Assembly (NCBI GenBank): GCA_950097015.1
Contig: CATNEN010000038.1
Span: 31,272,501 to 31,336,500, forward strand
Source of the DNA: Macrostomum hystrix
Lineage: Eukaryota; Platyhelminthes; Macrostomidae
Direction of reading: 5' to 3'
Length of the DNA stretch: 64,000 nt
Numbering within the stretch: position 1 is the stretch's first letter; each line of letters begins with the position of its first letter. Positions 20,595 to 31,619 of the stretch are shown one piece after another. Both the position numbers and the translations under genes were made by a program. The notes beneath the pieces are model-generated. The model had not been told where the DNA came from. It searched no databases and saw nothing but the letters and a program-made list of their open reading frames with translations.

Positions 20595-21737
20595 TTATTG
20601 TCTTTTAAAAAGCGACAGAAATTGTTTGCGAAAAGTGCAACTGGTCAGCAGGAAGATGGCGAAGTTCAACAGCGAATCCGTGCCAATCAGCATGTTGCTG
20701 AGGTGCTCGGTGAATGCCGAGTTCTCGCCCATGAGAACGAACACGCTGCAAGGCGTCTCCATGACAACGAACAGGGCCGCCACGGTTACTATGGTGATGG
20801 TTGCCCTGACAACACGATTCGAACCTGCGCTGCGGCCGCTTTCGCCTCCGCCAACCGTGGACCGCAGCTGCTGCTGGCATCGGCCCGGAGACGCCCCGCC
20901 ACTGGTTGCCATGGAGTTGCTATGCCAACGACGAGGTAAGCGCGGATTTTTTTGACCCGGCTGCAGCTGCAGAAGCTGCTGCTGCTGCTGTTGCTGGTTG
21001 AGGTGCTCGGACCCCTGCCAACCGGTCCAGTCTGAGCCGCCGTTCCCGAAACCGCCGGCTCCGCGTTTGCAGCAGCGCAGCCTGGCTAGATCCGTTGCCA
21101 TGACAACAGAAGCCGCGAACACTAAAACGCTCGGCACTGGAGCCTGCACCACCACGGCGACCTTGAGAGCGGCGGCGCTGCCAACGACAGCCGCCCAGAT
21201 CCTCAGGGCGGTGAAGGCGATGCCCAATGAGACGCAGGCTGCATAGCAGCGCAGGTAGACGGTGCGGGTGAACACTGTCCGGGCTGTGAAAGGGCAGAGA
21301 ATCACAGCGCAGCGGGCCAGGGTGAAGCTGGTGATCCACCAGTTGCGCAAGAAAAGCCCGGCGTTGGACGGCGCGAAGAAGGCCACGCAGAGCAGCAGTC
21401 GGCTGTCGATCACTGCAGCATTGTCCTCCAACGACTCCGAGACCACCGTTGAGTTCAACAGCCAAGCGGCCGTGGAGGCATTGGTTGTTACTGGGCCGCC
21501 CTGGCAGGCGCCGGTCGCCAAGTTGACGGAGGTAAACGCCAGGTGAGAAGCGTCGAACGCGAACTCGGAGGCGGACAGCAGAAGGAGGCCGAGCAGAGAG
21601 GCGGAGCGGGAGGCCCGGTACAGTCTCAGGAACAGGTGTGTGGCGCAGCTATTTGAGAAGGTTGACGCCACGTTAATGCACAACTGGGCCAGCAGCCAAG
21701 CCTTCTCGTTGTCAATGACAACGGTGCGATTATTCAT
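20595..21737 (-). CDS. Class A (rhodopsin-like) GPCR, peptide-receptor type
   Basis: A 380-residue single-exon frame with seven hydrophobic segments. TM1 has the Asn of GNxL in FSNSCATHLFLRLYR. The TM3 end reads TLARCAVILCPF, keeping the Arg of DRY but not its Asp or Tyr. TM6 reads FVVMETPCSVFV, keeping the Pro. TM7 reads TDSLLNFAIFLLTSCTFRKQF, a variant of NPxxY followed by helix 8, like many invertebrate FMRFamide-type receptors. Cytoplasmic loop 3 is long, with a polyglutamine run and basic stretches. NNRT and NSTV are possible glycosylation sites. It should signal at the plasma membrane through G proteins; the ligand cannot be deduced. Weak DRY and NPxxY motifs mark it as divergent. Confidence 0.8.
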   Translation of the reverse strand: MNNRTVVIDNEKAWLLAQLCINVASTFSNSCATHLFLRLYRASRSASLLGLLLLSASEFAFDASHLAFTSVNLATGACQGGPVTTNASTAAWLLNSTVVSESLEDNAAVIDSRLLLCVAFFAPSNAGLFLRNWWITSFTLARCAVILCPFTARTVFTRTVYLRCYAACVSLGIAFTALRIWAAVVGSAAALKVAVVVQAPVPSVLVFAASVVMATDLARLRCCKRGAGGFGNGGSDWTGWQGSEHLNQQQQQQQLLQLQPGQKNPRLPRRWHSNSMATSGGASPGRCQQQLRSTVGGGESGRSAGSNRVVRATITIVTVAALFVVMETPCSVFVLMGENSAFTEHLSNMLIGTDSLLNFAIFLLTSCTFRKQFLSLFKRQ

Positions 21738-22184
21738 ATTGAAATGTTATCACCGTGTTCAACGGATGTCGACAAAATCTGAAATCACTAGTGAAGCCCC
21801 AGCATCAAGCTGAAGTACTGACGAAGGGATTAGGGAATCCGAGCTTCAGCCAATCACAGTGAAGATACAGTTTCTCCCCCGCTTGAGTCTGTTAAAAAAT
21901 TAGAAGCAAAAAAACGTTGCGATTGGGAATCAAAGAAAGGGGGAAATGACGCTTTTGTGTGTTTATGCGCCATTTCGTAGGGTTATAAAACAACAAAAAT
22001 CTATTGACTCAGAATATTTATTTTCCTCTTTTTGAATTTATCTCGACTCGCAATTCATTTGAGAAAACAAATTTCCCGCTACGCCATACTTCCTCTGACT
22101 TCCTCCTCTTGGTTGCCCTTCGATCCACCAGTGCCTCGCTTTTACCAATGGATTCCCCAATCACTTTTCTTTTACAATAGCTTC
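21738..22184. other. Upstream region of the GPCR gene, no other gene seen
   Basis: Unique sequence, AT-rich at 21890-22040. It probably contains the GPCR promoter; no definite element recognised. Confidence 0.45.
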
Positions 22185-22640
22185 CTCCCCCCTCTCTCCC
22201 TTCCTTTCTACCTTCCTCTCTCCCTTCCTCTCTCCCTTCCTCCCTTCCTCTCTCCCTTCCTGTCTCCCTTCCTCTCTCCCTTCCTCTCTTCCTTCCTTGC
22301 TATCTTCCTCTCTCCCTTCCTCTCACCCCTAATTTCTCCGATCCTGTCTCCCTTCCTCTCTTCCTTCCTCTCTCGCTTCCTCTATCTCTTCCTCTCTCCC
22401 TTCCTCTCTCCCTTCCTCTCTTCCTTCCTTGCTATCTTCCTCTCTCCCTTCCTCTCTCCCTTCCTCTATCCCTTCCTCTATCCCTTCCTCTCACCCTTAA
22501 TTTCTCCCATCCTCTCTCCCTTCGTCTCTCCCTTTATCTCTACCTTCCTCTCTCCCTTCCTCTCACCTAACTTTCTCCCATCCTCTCTCCCTTCGTCTCT
22601 CCCTTCCTCTCTCAATTCCTCTCAACCCGTCTTCAATCCC
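22185..22640. repeat. Polypyrimidine minisatellite (CTTCCTCTCTCCC type)
   Basis: Irregular tandem repeats of CCTTCCTCTCTCCCTTCCTC, nearly pure pyrimidine on the plus strand. They are complementary in sequence to the polypurine array at 23395-23925. Confidence 0.95.
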
Positions 22641-23394
22641 TTCGCCGTGGATTCGAGTTCGTGCAGTTACGAGATATCAGTCCCGTTTGCTGTCCGCAAT
22701 AGTAATTTTAGAAGCAGCACTGAAATAAAAAATAATTGCAAGTTGAGAGCCTCAAAAGCAAGTCTGTTTGGATACATTTTTTTGGTTTAGTTTTGGGCAA
22801 AATAAAATTTAATTATGGATTTCATGAAGAAGCATCACTGTAGATGTGACTGGAATTTGATTAAAAAAAGTAGAATAGACAAGCCTCTATTGTTTGAATA
22901 CTATTGTATTTAGTTCGTTTTAAAAAACTGTTTTTGTTTTTATTTGAAGGACGCGCTTTTCATTAAAAAAACTAGATTTTTCTGAAAGCCGCAGTCGAAA
23001 AGTTCATGTAAATACGCAGACTGACAAGTAAAATCTAAAGAGTTATCATTTCTGCAACTTTCTGGGAAATACAATATTTTATTGATAACTTTTCTGCTTT
23101 TCCCGAACTTCTTCTTGTAAATGACCTATTTTAGATTTTAGGCTACATGAGTTGATTTTTTCAGCTATACGTGACTGAAATGCCGAGAAGTATTTCGCCT
23201 GCTACAAGACTGTTGCTCACATGAGCAGGAAGCGACTCACGACAGAGTCGATGGATTGGGGATTCATAATTGGGATATGGGGATTAGAGTGAGTCCAGTG
23301 GCGAGACAGGGAATCTGGCTGAATAGAGATGGCAAAATTACTGACTTGAGCTCGGGGGAGAAAGGGGAAAGCTATGTGGAAATTGGGAAGAGGA
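22641..23394. other. AT-rich spacer between complementary arrays
   Basis: No gene recognised. Confidence 0.5.
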
Positions 23395-23925
23395 AGGTAG
23401 AGAGGAAGGGAGTGAGGAAAGTAGAGAAGAAAATAGAAATGAAGGGAGTGAGGAAAGTAGAGATGAAGGGAGAGAGAGAGGAAAGTTGAGATGAAGGGAG
23501 GGAGGAAGGGAGAGAGGTAGGGAGTCAGTGGTATGAAAAGAGGTAGGGAGTCAGTGGAAGGGAGAGAGGAAGGGAGAGAGGTAGGGAGTCAGTGGAAGGG
23601 AGAGAGGAAGGGAGAGAGGTAGGGAGTCAGTGGAAGGGAGAGAGGAAGGGAGAGAGGTAGGGAGTCAGTGGAAGGGAGAGAGGAAGGGAGAGAGGTAGGG
23701 AGTCAGTGGAAGGGAGAGAGGAAGGGAGAGAGGTAGGGAGTCAGTGGTATGAAAAGAGGTAGGGAGTCAGTGGAAGGGAGAGAGGAAGGGAGAGAGGTAG
23801 GGAGTCAGTGGAAGGGAGAGAGGAAGGGAGAGAGGTAGGGAGTCAGTGGAAGGGAGAGAGGAAGGGAGAGAGGTAGGGAGTCAGTAGAAGGGAGAGAGCA
23901 AGGGAGTCAGTGGAAGGGCCAGATA
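23395..23925. repeat. Polypurine minisatellite, 38-bp unit
   Basis: Unit built from GGAAGGGAGAGAGG and TAGGGAGTCAGTGG blocks, about 10 regular copies from 23560 on, with irregular relatives before. Confidence 0.95.
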
Positions 23926-24235
23926 AAGAAAGAGAAGCACGTCTTAGTAAAAAAAGTTGCGAAAAAAGAATTGAATGCTGATTGATGTTAAGGAAACGAT
24001 AAGCGTGACTTAGACGAAGAATTTTGACGGTAAAAATTAATGTTTAAGCTATATCAACAGCCATGCAGGTAAGAGAGTGAAGTAAAGCTCAAAAGACTAG
24101 AATAAGACTACTGGCTCACAATGCAAGCTGTTGATTCCGTCGATTCCGTCCACAACAGGAGCCGATAAAAAAACTAAAAAAAAGTATTCATCCGTGAATT
24201 CCTCGATGGTTATTCACTGACATTCCTCAGACCTA
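23926..24235. other. Short unique spacer, no gene seen
   Basis: Nothing recognised. Confidence 0.5.
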
Positions 24236-27200
24236 ATGAACCAATGGAGGTTGCCCTACAATCCACCAGTGTCTATGGAGGTTGCCCTACAATCCACCAG
24301 TGTCTATGGAGGTTGCCCTACAATCCACAAGTGTCTATGGAGGTTGCCCTACAATCCCCCAGTGTCTATGGAGGTTGCCCTACAATCCACCAGTGTCTAT
24401 GGAGGTTGCCCTACAATCCCCCAGTGTCTATGGAGGTTGCCCTACAATCCACCAGTGTCTATGGAGGTTGCTCTACAATCCCCGATGCAGTGTCTATGGA
24501 GGTTGCCCTACAATCCACCAGTGTCTATGGAGGTTGCCCTACAATCCACCAGTGTCTATGGAGGTTGCCCTACAATCCCCCAGTGTCTATGGGGTTGCCC
24601 TACAATCCCCGATGCAGTGTCTATGGAGGTTGCCCTACAATCCCCCAGTTTCTATGGAGGTTGCCCTACAATCCCCCAGTGTCTATGGAGGTTGCCCTAC
24701 AATCCACCAGTGTCTATGGAGGTTGCCCTACAATCCCCCAGTGTCTATGGAGGTTGCCCTACAATCCACCAGTGTCTATGGAGGTTGCCCTACAATCCCC
24801 GATGCAGTGTCTATGTAGGTTGCCCTACAATCCACCAGTGTCTATGGAGGTTGCTCTACAATCCCCGATGCAGTGTCTATGTAGGTTGCCCTACAATCCA
24901 CCAGTGTCTATGGAGGTTGCCCTACAATCCACCAGTGTCTATGGAGGTTGCCCTACAATCCCCGATGCAGTGTCTATGTAGGTTGCCCTACAATCCACCA
25001 GTGTCTATGGAGGTTGCCCTACAATCCCCGATGCAGTGTCTATGTAGGTTGCCCTACAATCCACCAGTGTCTATGGAGGTTGCCCTACAATCCACCAGTG
25101 TCTATGGAGGTTGCCCTACAATCCCCGATGCAGTGTCTATGTAGGTTGCCCTACAATCCACCAGTTTCTATGGAGTTTGCCCTACAATCCACCAGTGTCT
25201 ATGGAGGTTGCCCTACAATCCACCAGTGTCTATGGAGGTTGCTCTACAATCCCCGATGCAGTGTCTATGGAGGTTGCCCTACAATCCACCAGTGTCTATG
25301 GAGGTTGCCCTACCATCCACCAGTGTCTATGGAGGTTGCCCTACAATCCCCGATGCAGTGTCTATGGGGTTGCCCTACAATCCACCAGTGTCTATGGAGG
25401 TTGCCCTACAATCCACCAGTGTCTATGGGGGTTGCCCTACAATCCCCCAGTTTCTATGGAGGTTGCCCTACAATCCCCCAGTGTCTATGGAGGTTGCCCT
25501 ACAATCCACCAGTGTCTATGGAGGTTGCCCTACAATCCCCCAGTGTCTATGGAGGTTGCCCTACAATCCACCAGTGTCTATGGAGGTTGCCCTACAATCC
25601 CCGATGCAGTGTCTATGGAGGTTGCCCTACAATCCACCAGTGTCTATGGAGGTTGCTCTACAATCCCCGATGCAGTGTCTATGGAGGTTGCCCTACAATC
25701 CACCAGTGTCTATGGAGGTTGCCCTACAATCCCCGATGCAGTGTCTATGTAGGTTGCCCTACAATCCACCAGTGTCTATGGAGGTTGCTCTACAATCCCC
25801 GATGCAGTGTCTATGGAGGTTGCCCTACAATCCACCAGTGTCTATGGAGGTTGCCCTACAATCCACCAGTGTCTATGGAGGTTGCCCTACAATCCACCAG
25901 TGTCTATGGAGGTTGCCCTACAATCCACCAGTGTCTATGGAGGTTGCCCTACAATCCCCGATGCAGTGTCTATGTAGGTTGCCCTACAATCCACCAGTGT
26001 CTATGGAGGTTGCCCTACAATCCCCGATGCAGTGTCTATGTAGGTTGCCCTACAATCCACCAGTGTCTATGGAGGTTGCCCTACAATCCACCAGTGTCTA
26101 TGGAGGTTGCCCTACAATCCCCGATGCAGTGTCTATGTAGGTTGCCCTACAATCCACCAGTTTCTACGAGTTTCTCTATGGAGGTTGCCCTACAATCCAC
26201 CAGTGTCTATGGAGGTTGCCCTACAATCCACCAGTGTCTATGGAGGTTGCCCTACAATCCCCGATGCAGTGTCTATGTAGGTTGCCCTACAATCCACCAG
26301 TGTCTATGGAGGTTGCCCTACAATCCCCGATGCAGTGTCTATGTAGGTTGCCCTACAATCCACCAGTTTCTCGTATGGAGGTTGCCCTACAATCCACCAG
26401 TGTCTATGGAGGTTGCCCTACAATCCACCAGTGTCTATGGAGGTTGCTCTACAATCCCCGATGCAGTGTCTATGGAGGTTGCCCTACAACCCACCAGTGT
26501 CTATGGAGGTTGCCCTACAATCCACCAGTGTCTATGGAGGTTGCCCTACAATCCCCGATGCAGTGTCTATGGGGTTGCCCTACAATCCACCAGTGTCTAT
26601 GGAGGTTGCCCTACAATCCACCAGTGTCTATGGGGGTTGCCCTACAATCCCCCAGTTTCTATGGAGGTTGCCCTACAATCCCCCAGTGTCTATGGAGGTT
26701 GCCCTACAATCCACCAGTGTCTATGGAGGTTGCCCTACAATCCCCCAGTGTCTATGGAGGTTGCCCTACAATCCACCAGTGTCTATGGAGGTTGCCCTAC
26801 AATCCCCGATGCAGTGTCTATGGAGGTTGCCCTACAATCCACCAGTGTCTATGGAGGTTGCTCTACAATCCCCGATGCAGTGTCTATGGAGGTTGCCCTA
26901 CAATCCACCAGTGTCTATGGAGGTTGCCCTACAATCCACCAGTGTCTATGGAGGTTGCCCTACAATCCCCGATGCAGTGTCTATGTAGGTTGCCCTACAA
27001 TCCACCAGTTTCTATGGAGGTTGCCCTACAATCCACCAGTGTCTATGGAGGTTGCCCTACAATCCACCAGTGTCTATGGAGGTTGCTCTACAATCCCCGA
27101 TGCAGTGTCTATGGAGGTTGCCCTACAATCCACCAGTGTCTATGGAGGTTGCCCTACAATCCACCAGTGTCTATGGGGGTTGCCCTACAATCCCCCAGTT

Positions 27201-28375
27201 TCTATGGAGGTTGCCCTACAATCCCCCAGTGTCTATGGAGGTTGCCCTACAATCCACCAGTGTCTATGGAGGTTGCCCTACAATCCACCAGTGTCTATGG
27301 AGGTTGCCCTACAATCCACCAGTGTCTATGGGGGTTGCCCTACAATCCCCCAGTTTCTATGGAGGTTGCCCTACAATCCCCCAGTGTCTATGGAGGTTGC
27401 CCTACAATCCACCAGTGTCTATGGAGGTTGCCCTACAATCCCCCAGTGTCTATGGAGGTTGCCCTACAATCCACCAGTGTCTATGGAGGTTGCCCTACAA
27501 TCCCCGATGCAGTGTCTATGGAGGTTGCCCTACAATCCACCAGTGTCTATGGAGGTTGCTCTACAATCCCCGATGCAGTGTCTATGGAGGTTGCCCTACA
27601 ATCCACCAGTGTCTATGGAGGTTGCCCTACAATCCCCGATGCAGTGTCTATGTAGGTTGCCCTACAATCCACCAGTTTCTATGGAGGTTGCCCTACAATC
27701 CACCAGTGTCTATGGAGGTTGCCCTACAATCCACCAGTGTCTATGGAGGTTGCTCTACAATCCCCGATGCAGTGTCTATGGAGGTTGCCCTACAATCCAC
27801 CAGTGTCTATGGAGGTTGCCCTACAATCCACCAGTGTCTATGGAGGTTGCCCTACAATCCCCGATGCAGTGTCTATGGGGTTGCCCTACAATCCACCAGT
27901 GTCTATGGAGGTTGCCCTACAATCCACCAGTGTCTATGGGGGTTGCCCTACAATCCCCCAGTTTCTATGGAGGTTGCCCTACAATCCCCCAGTGTCTATG
28001 GAGGTTGCCCTACAATCCACCAGTGTCTATGGAGGTTGCCCTACAATCCCCCAGTGTCTATGGAGGTTGCCCTACAATCCACCAGTGTCTATGGAGGTTG
28101 CCCTACAATCCCCGATGCAGTGTCTATGGAGGTTGCCCTACAATCCACCAGTGTCTATGGAGGTTGCTCTACAATCCCCGATGCAGTGTCTATGGAGGTT
28201 GCCCTACAATCCACCAGTGTCTATGGAGGTTGCCCTACAATCCACCAGTGTCTATGGAGGTTGCCCTACAATCCCCGATGCAGTGTCTATGGGGTTGCCC
28301 TACAATCCACCAGTGTCTATGGAGGTTGCCCTACAATCCACCAGTGTCTATGGGGGTTGCCCCACAATCCAGTAA
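24236..28375. repeat. 4.1-kb minisatellite of interspersed 31- and 35-bp units
   Basis: The 31-bp unit contains TATGGAGGTTGCCCTACAAT followed by CCACCAGTGTC; the 35-bp variant has CCCCGATGCAGTGTC instead. About 130 units. Blocks of several hundred bases recur in the same unit order, for example from 25180, 26398 and 27705, so a higher-order structure exists. Since 31 is 1 modulo 3, the plus frames rotate through the same peptides and all stay open (the longest frame spans 24948-28397); this is a property of the repeat and not evidence of a gene. Confidence 0.97.
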
Positions 28376-28965
28376 AGCCAATGATTCGAAAAGCTAGGAA
28401 CTGATTCGGGGATTGGAAAATGATTGATTGATGCCAAATATGTCAAATATTATTGTAAGCATTGGAACGAGCGTGCAGCAATAAAGGCGAGTCGCTATGC
28501 AGCATATCTGTAGCCTTGCATCGCTAAGGTTGGAGAACTGGTAGCAGATTTGCATTAATTATTCATTCACAGGGACTTCTTCTTTGAGCACAAGCTGGTT
28601 CAGTATTTCTAACGCCGAGGGCTATTTGAGTACAAGACTAGGCTACTCTAGGCCTTGGGTAGCCTAGTAAGCTTAGCAGGCCTTTGTAAAAAATGCACGT
28701 TTTTGAATCTCTGAACTACGGTAACTCAGTGTGGCTGGAAAACATTTTTACAATACTTTTAATACGGCTTCATTCATTTGAGTCCTTTCTTGATGTTTGA
28801 GGTCCATTTTTTGTCGTTTTAATATGACCTGCCCATCCGCTACTCCAAATTGTACTAAATTCTTAAAAAATTCAGCAACAGTCATCCTAGTCATGCTCAG
28901 GACTTAATATAATTTGAGCTTAAAGTAGACTTCAATCCTGAACGCCCTTCTCTCCTCCATTATTT
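28376..28965. other. Unique spacer, no gene seen
   Basis: No coding frame, RNA gene or repeat recognised. Confidence 0.5.
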
Positions 28966-28969
28966 ACGC

Positions 28970-29465
28970 CCCACTCCGCCCCTCACTCCGCCCCCACTCC
29001 GCCCCCACTCCGCCACTCACTCCGCCCCCACTCCGCCCCCACTCCGCCCCCACTCCGCCCCCACTCCGCCCCCACTCCGACCTTCTCTTCACCCTCCCCA
29101 CTCCGCCCTTCTTTCCTCCCCACTCCATCCTTCTTTCCTCCCCACTCCGCCCTTCTTTCCTCCCCACTCCGCCCTTCTTTCCTCCCCACTCCGCCCTTCT
29201 TTCCTCCCCACTCCACCCTTCTTTCCTCCCCACTCCGCCCTTCTTTCCTCCCCACTCCGCCCTTCTTTCCTCCCCACTCCACCCTTCTTTCCTCCCCACT
29301 CCGCCCTTCTTTCCTCCCCACTCCGCCCTTCTTTCCTCCCCACTCCGCCCTTCTTTCCTCCCCACTCCGCCCTTCTTTCCTCCCCACTCCGCCCTTCTTT
29401 CCTCCCCACTCCGCCTATTTTTCCTCCCCACTCCGCCCTTCTTTCCGCCTTTGTCTCTGCCCTTC
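28970..29465. repeat. Minisatellite, 22-bp unit with an 11-bp subarray
   Basis: Unit CACTCCGCCCTTCTTTCCTC plus CC, pyrimidine-rich on the plus strand; the left 100 bases are an 11-bp CACTCCGCCCC form. It gives long but meaningless minus-strand frames rich in Gly, Glu, Arg and Lys. Confidence 0.95.
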
Positions 29466-29980
29466 TTTCCACACTCGTCTCCGCCCTCGTCTCCGCACTT
29501 CTTTACGCCTTCTTGAGCATGATGCTCAATTCCTCGTCTCAGGGGCTGTACGCAGCCTTCAATATTCGAAGATTCGAACTCATGACTCTCTAGATGGAAT
29601 TTAAATGAAGTAAAATGTACTAATAATGCAAATGAAAACACTAACTTTAGCTCACATTTTTTACCAAGAAATAATTAAAAATGGGGATTACCATAAAAGG
29701 TTGCGGAGAGTTTTTAAGAGGTTTTTAAGGAAGAAAATAAGTTCAGGGACGGAGTTAGCAGATGCTATCCTAGCTTCTTCAGTCGGCGGAAGCAATTACA
29801 ATGACCGCTGCTTTACAGGGTGCAGAAATAATGGCAGGACAGGGAAAGGCTTGCATTTTAGGAAGTCGGATGAGATAGAGGTCTTAGTAAGGATACGAGT
29901 GTCGCGTGCTGCCACCTGCCCAATTCTTGCTAGTCTTTAATATGGAAATCAAAAATATGGACTTTCTGTAACATGCAACT
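29466..29980. other. Unique spacer, no gene seen
   Basis: A 104-codon frame at 29626-29940 has no recognisable feature. Confidence 0.45.
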
Positions 29981-29984
29981 GTCT

Positions 29985-31275
29985 AACACATGTCAGTGTC
30001 TGTCTAACACATATCCGTGTCTGTCTAACACATATCACTGTCTGTCTAACAATATCAGTGTCTGTCTAACACATATCACTGTCTGTCTAACAAATATCAC
30101 TGTCTGTCTAACACATATCCGTCTCTGTCTAACACATATCCGTGTCTGTCTAACACATATCACTGTCTGTCTAACAATATCAGTGTCTGTCTAACACATA
30201 TCACTGTCTGTCTAACACATATCACTGTCTGTCTAACAATATCAGTGTCTGTCTAACACATATCACTGTCTGTCTAACACATATCAGTGTCTGTCTAACA
30301 CATATCTGTGTCTGTCTAACACATATCACTGTCTGTCTAACACATGTCAGTGTCTGTCTAACACATGTCAGTGTCTGTCTAACACATGTCAGTGTCTGTC
30401 TAACACATATCCGTGTCTGTCTAACACATATCACTGTCTGTCTAACACATGTCAGTGTCTGTCTAACACATGTCAGTGTCTGTCTAACACATGTCAGTGT
30501 CTGTCTAACACATATCAGTGTCTGTCTAACACATGTCAGTGTCTGTCTAACACATATCAGTGTCTGTCTAACACATATCAGTCTCTGTCTAACACATATC
30601 AGTGTCTGTCTAACACATGTCAGTGTCTGTCTAACACATATCTGTTTCTGTCTAACACACGTCAGTGTCTGTCTAACACATGTCAGTGTCTGTCTAACAC
30701 ACGTCAGTGTCTGTCTAACACATGTCAGTGTCTGTCTAACACATATCCGTGTCTGTCTAACACATGTCAGTGTCTGTCTAACACATGTCAGTGTCTGTCT
30801 AACACATGTAAGTGTCTGTCTAACACATGTCAGTGTCTGTCTAACACATATCAGTGTCTGTCTAACACATATCTGTGTCTGTCTAACACATATCAGTGTC
30901 TGTCTAACACATGTCAGTGTCTGTCTAACACATATCTGTGTCTGTCTAACACACGTCAGTGTCTGTCTAACACATGTCAGTGTCTGTCTAACACATATCC
31001 GTGTCTGTCTAACACATGTCAGTGTCTGTCTAACACATGTCAGTGTCTGTCTAACACATATCTGTGTCTGTCTAACACATGTCAGTGTCTGTCTAACACA
31101 TGTCAGTGTCTGTCTAACACATATCAGAGTCTGTCTAACACATATCTGTGTCTGTCTAACACACGTCAGTGTCTGTCTAACACATATCAGTGTCTGTCTA
31201 ACACATATCAGTGTCTGTCTAACACATATCAGTGTCTGTCTAACACATATCAGTGTCTGTCTATCACAAATCAGT
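29985..31275. repeat. Minisatellite, 21-bp unit, about 60 copies
   Basis: Unit core GTCTGTCTAACACATATCAG with ATGT, ATCTG, ATCCG and ATCAC variants. A 354-codon minus frame (CVRQTLT repeats) results from the unit being divisible by 3. Confidence 0.97.
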
Positions 31276-31619
31276 ATATTAAACAATATATTAAAATCTC
31301 ACATGTAATTTCTAACCAAGAAAATACCATTTTTATTCAAACAAATTCAAATCTAAATTAGTCAAACCTACAACACGAATTAATAAAACAAGTACAAGAT
31401 AGAATTAGTTTTTATGTCTATGGCACAATCTCGCTAGTCGCTTCTCTTAATACAGGTGTTATTCTCGCTTAAAGTTATTCTAGCCTAAAGCAAAGAGAAG
31501 ATCTGGGCTAGCTATTAAAAACCCTGTGAAAATTAGGTTTGATTCAATTTTCGCAGTTTTAGTCAATCGTAAATCCCCATTATCACAGTAACCACATTAG
31601 CAACAAGCCAGCCAACGAA
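31276..31619. other. Upstream region of the ABHD17-like gene
   Basis: AT-rich. Presumed promoter and 5' UTR; no element located with confidence. Confidence 0.4.

Noticed and set aside
22032-22790. 252-codon Leu/Pro/Ser/Phe frame that looks membrane-like
   Set aside because: The hydrophobic residues come from the pyrimidine-rich repeat; no unique TM protein is seen.
24948-28397. 1149-codon plus-strand frame
   Set aside because: A product of the 31/35-bp array, with equally open overlapping frames; no promoter, domain or unique sequence.
28964-29641. Gly/Glu/Arg-rich 225-codon minus frame
   Set aside because: It spans the 22-bp minisatellite; the non-repeat end has no recognisable domain.
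29985-31275. CRISPR-like array
   Set aside because: Units are contiguous 21-bp tandem copies without unique spacers, and the genome is eukaryotic.
30222-31286. 354-codon minus-strand frame of CVRQTLT repeats
   Set aside because: It lies entirely inside a 21-bp tandem array; openness follows from the unit length and there is no flanking gene structure.
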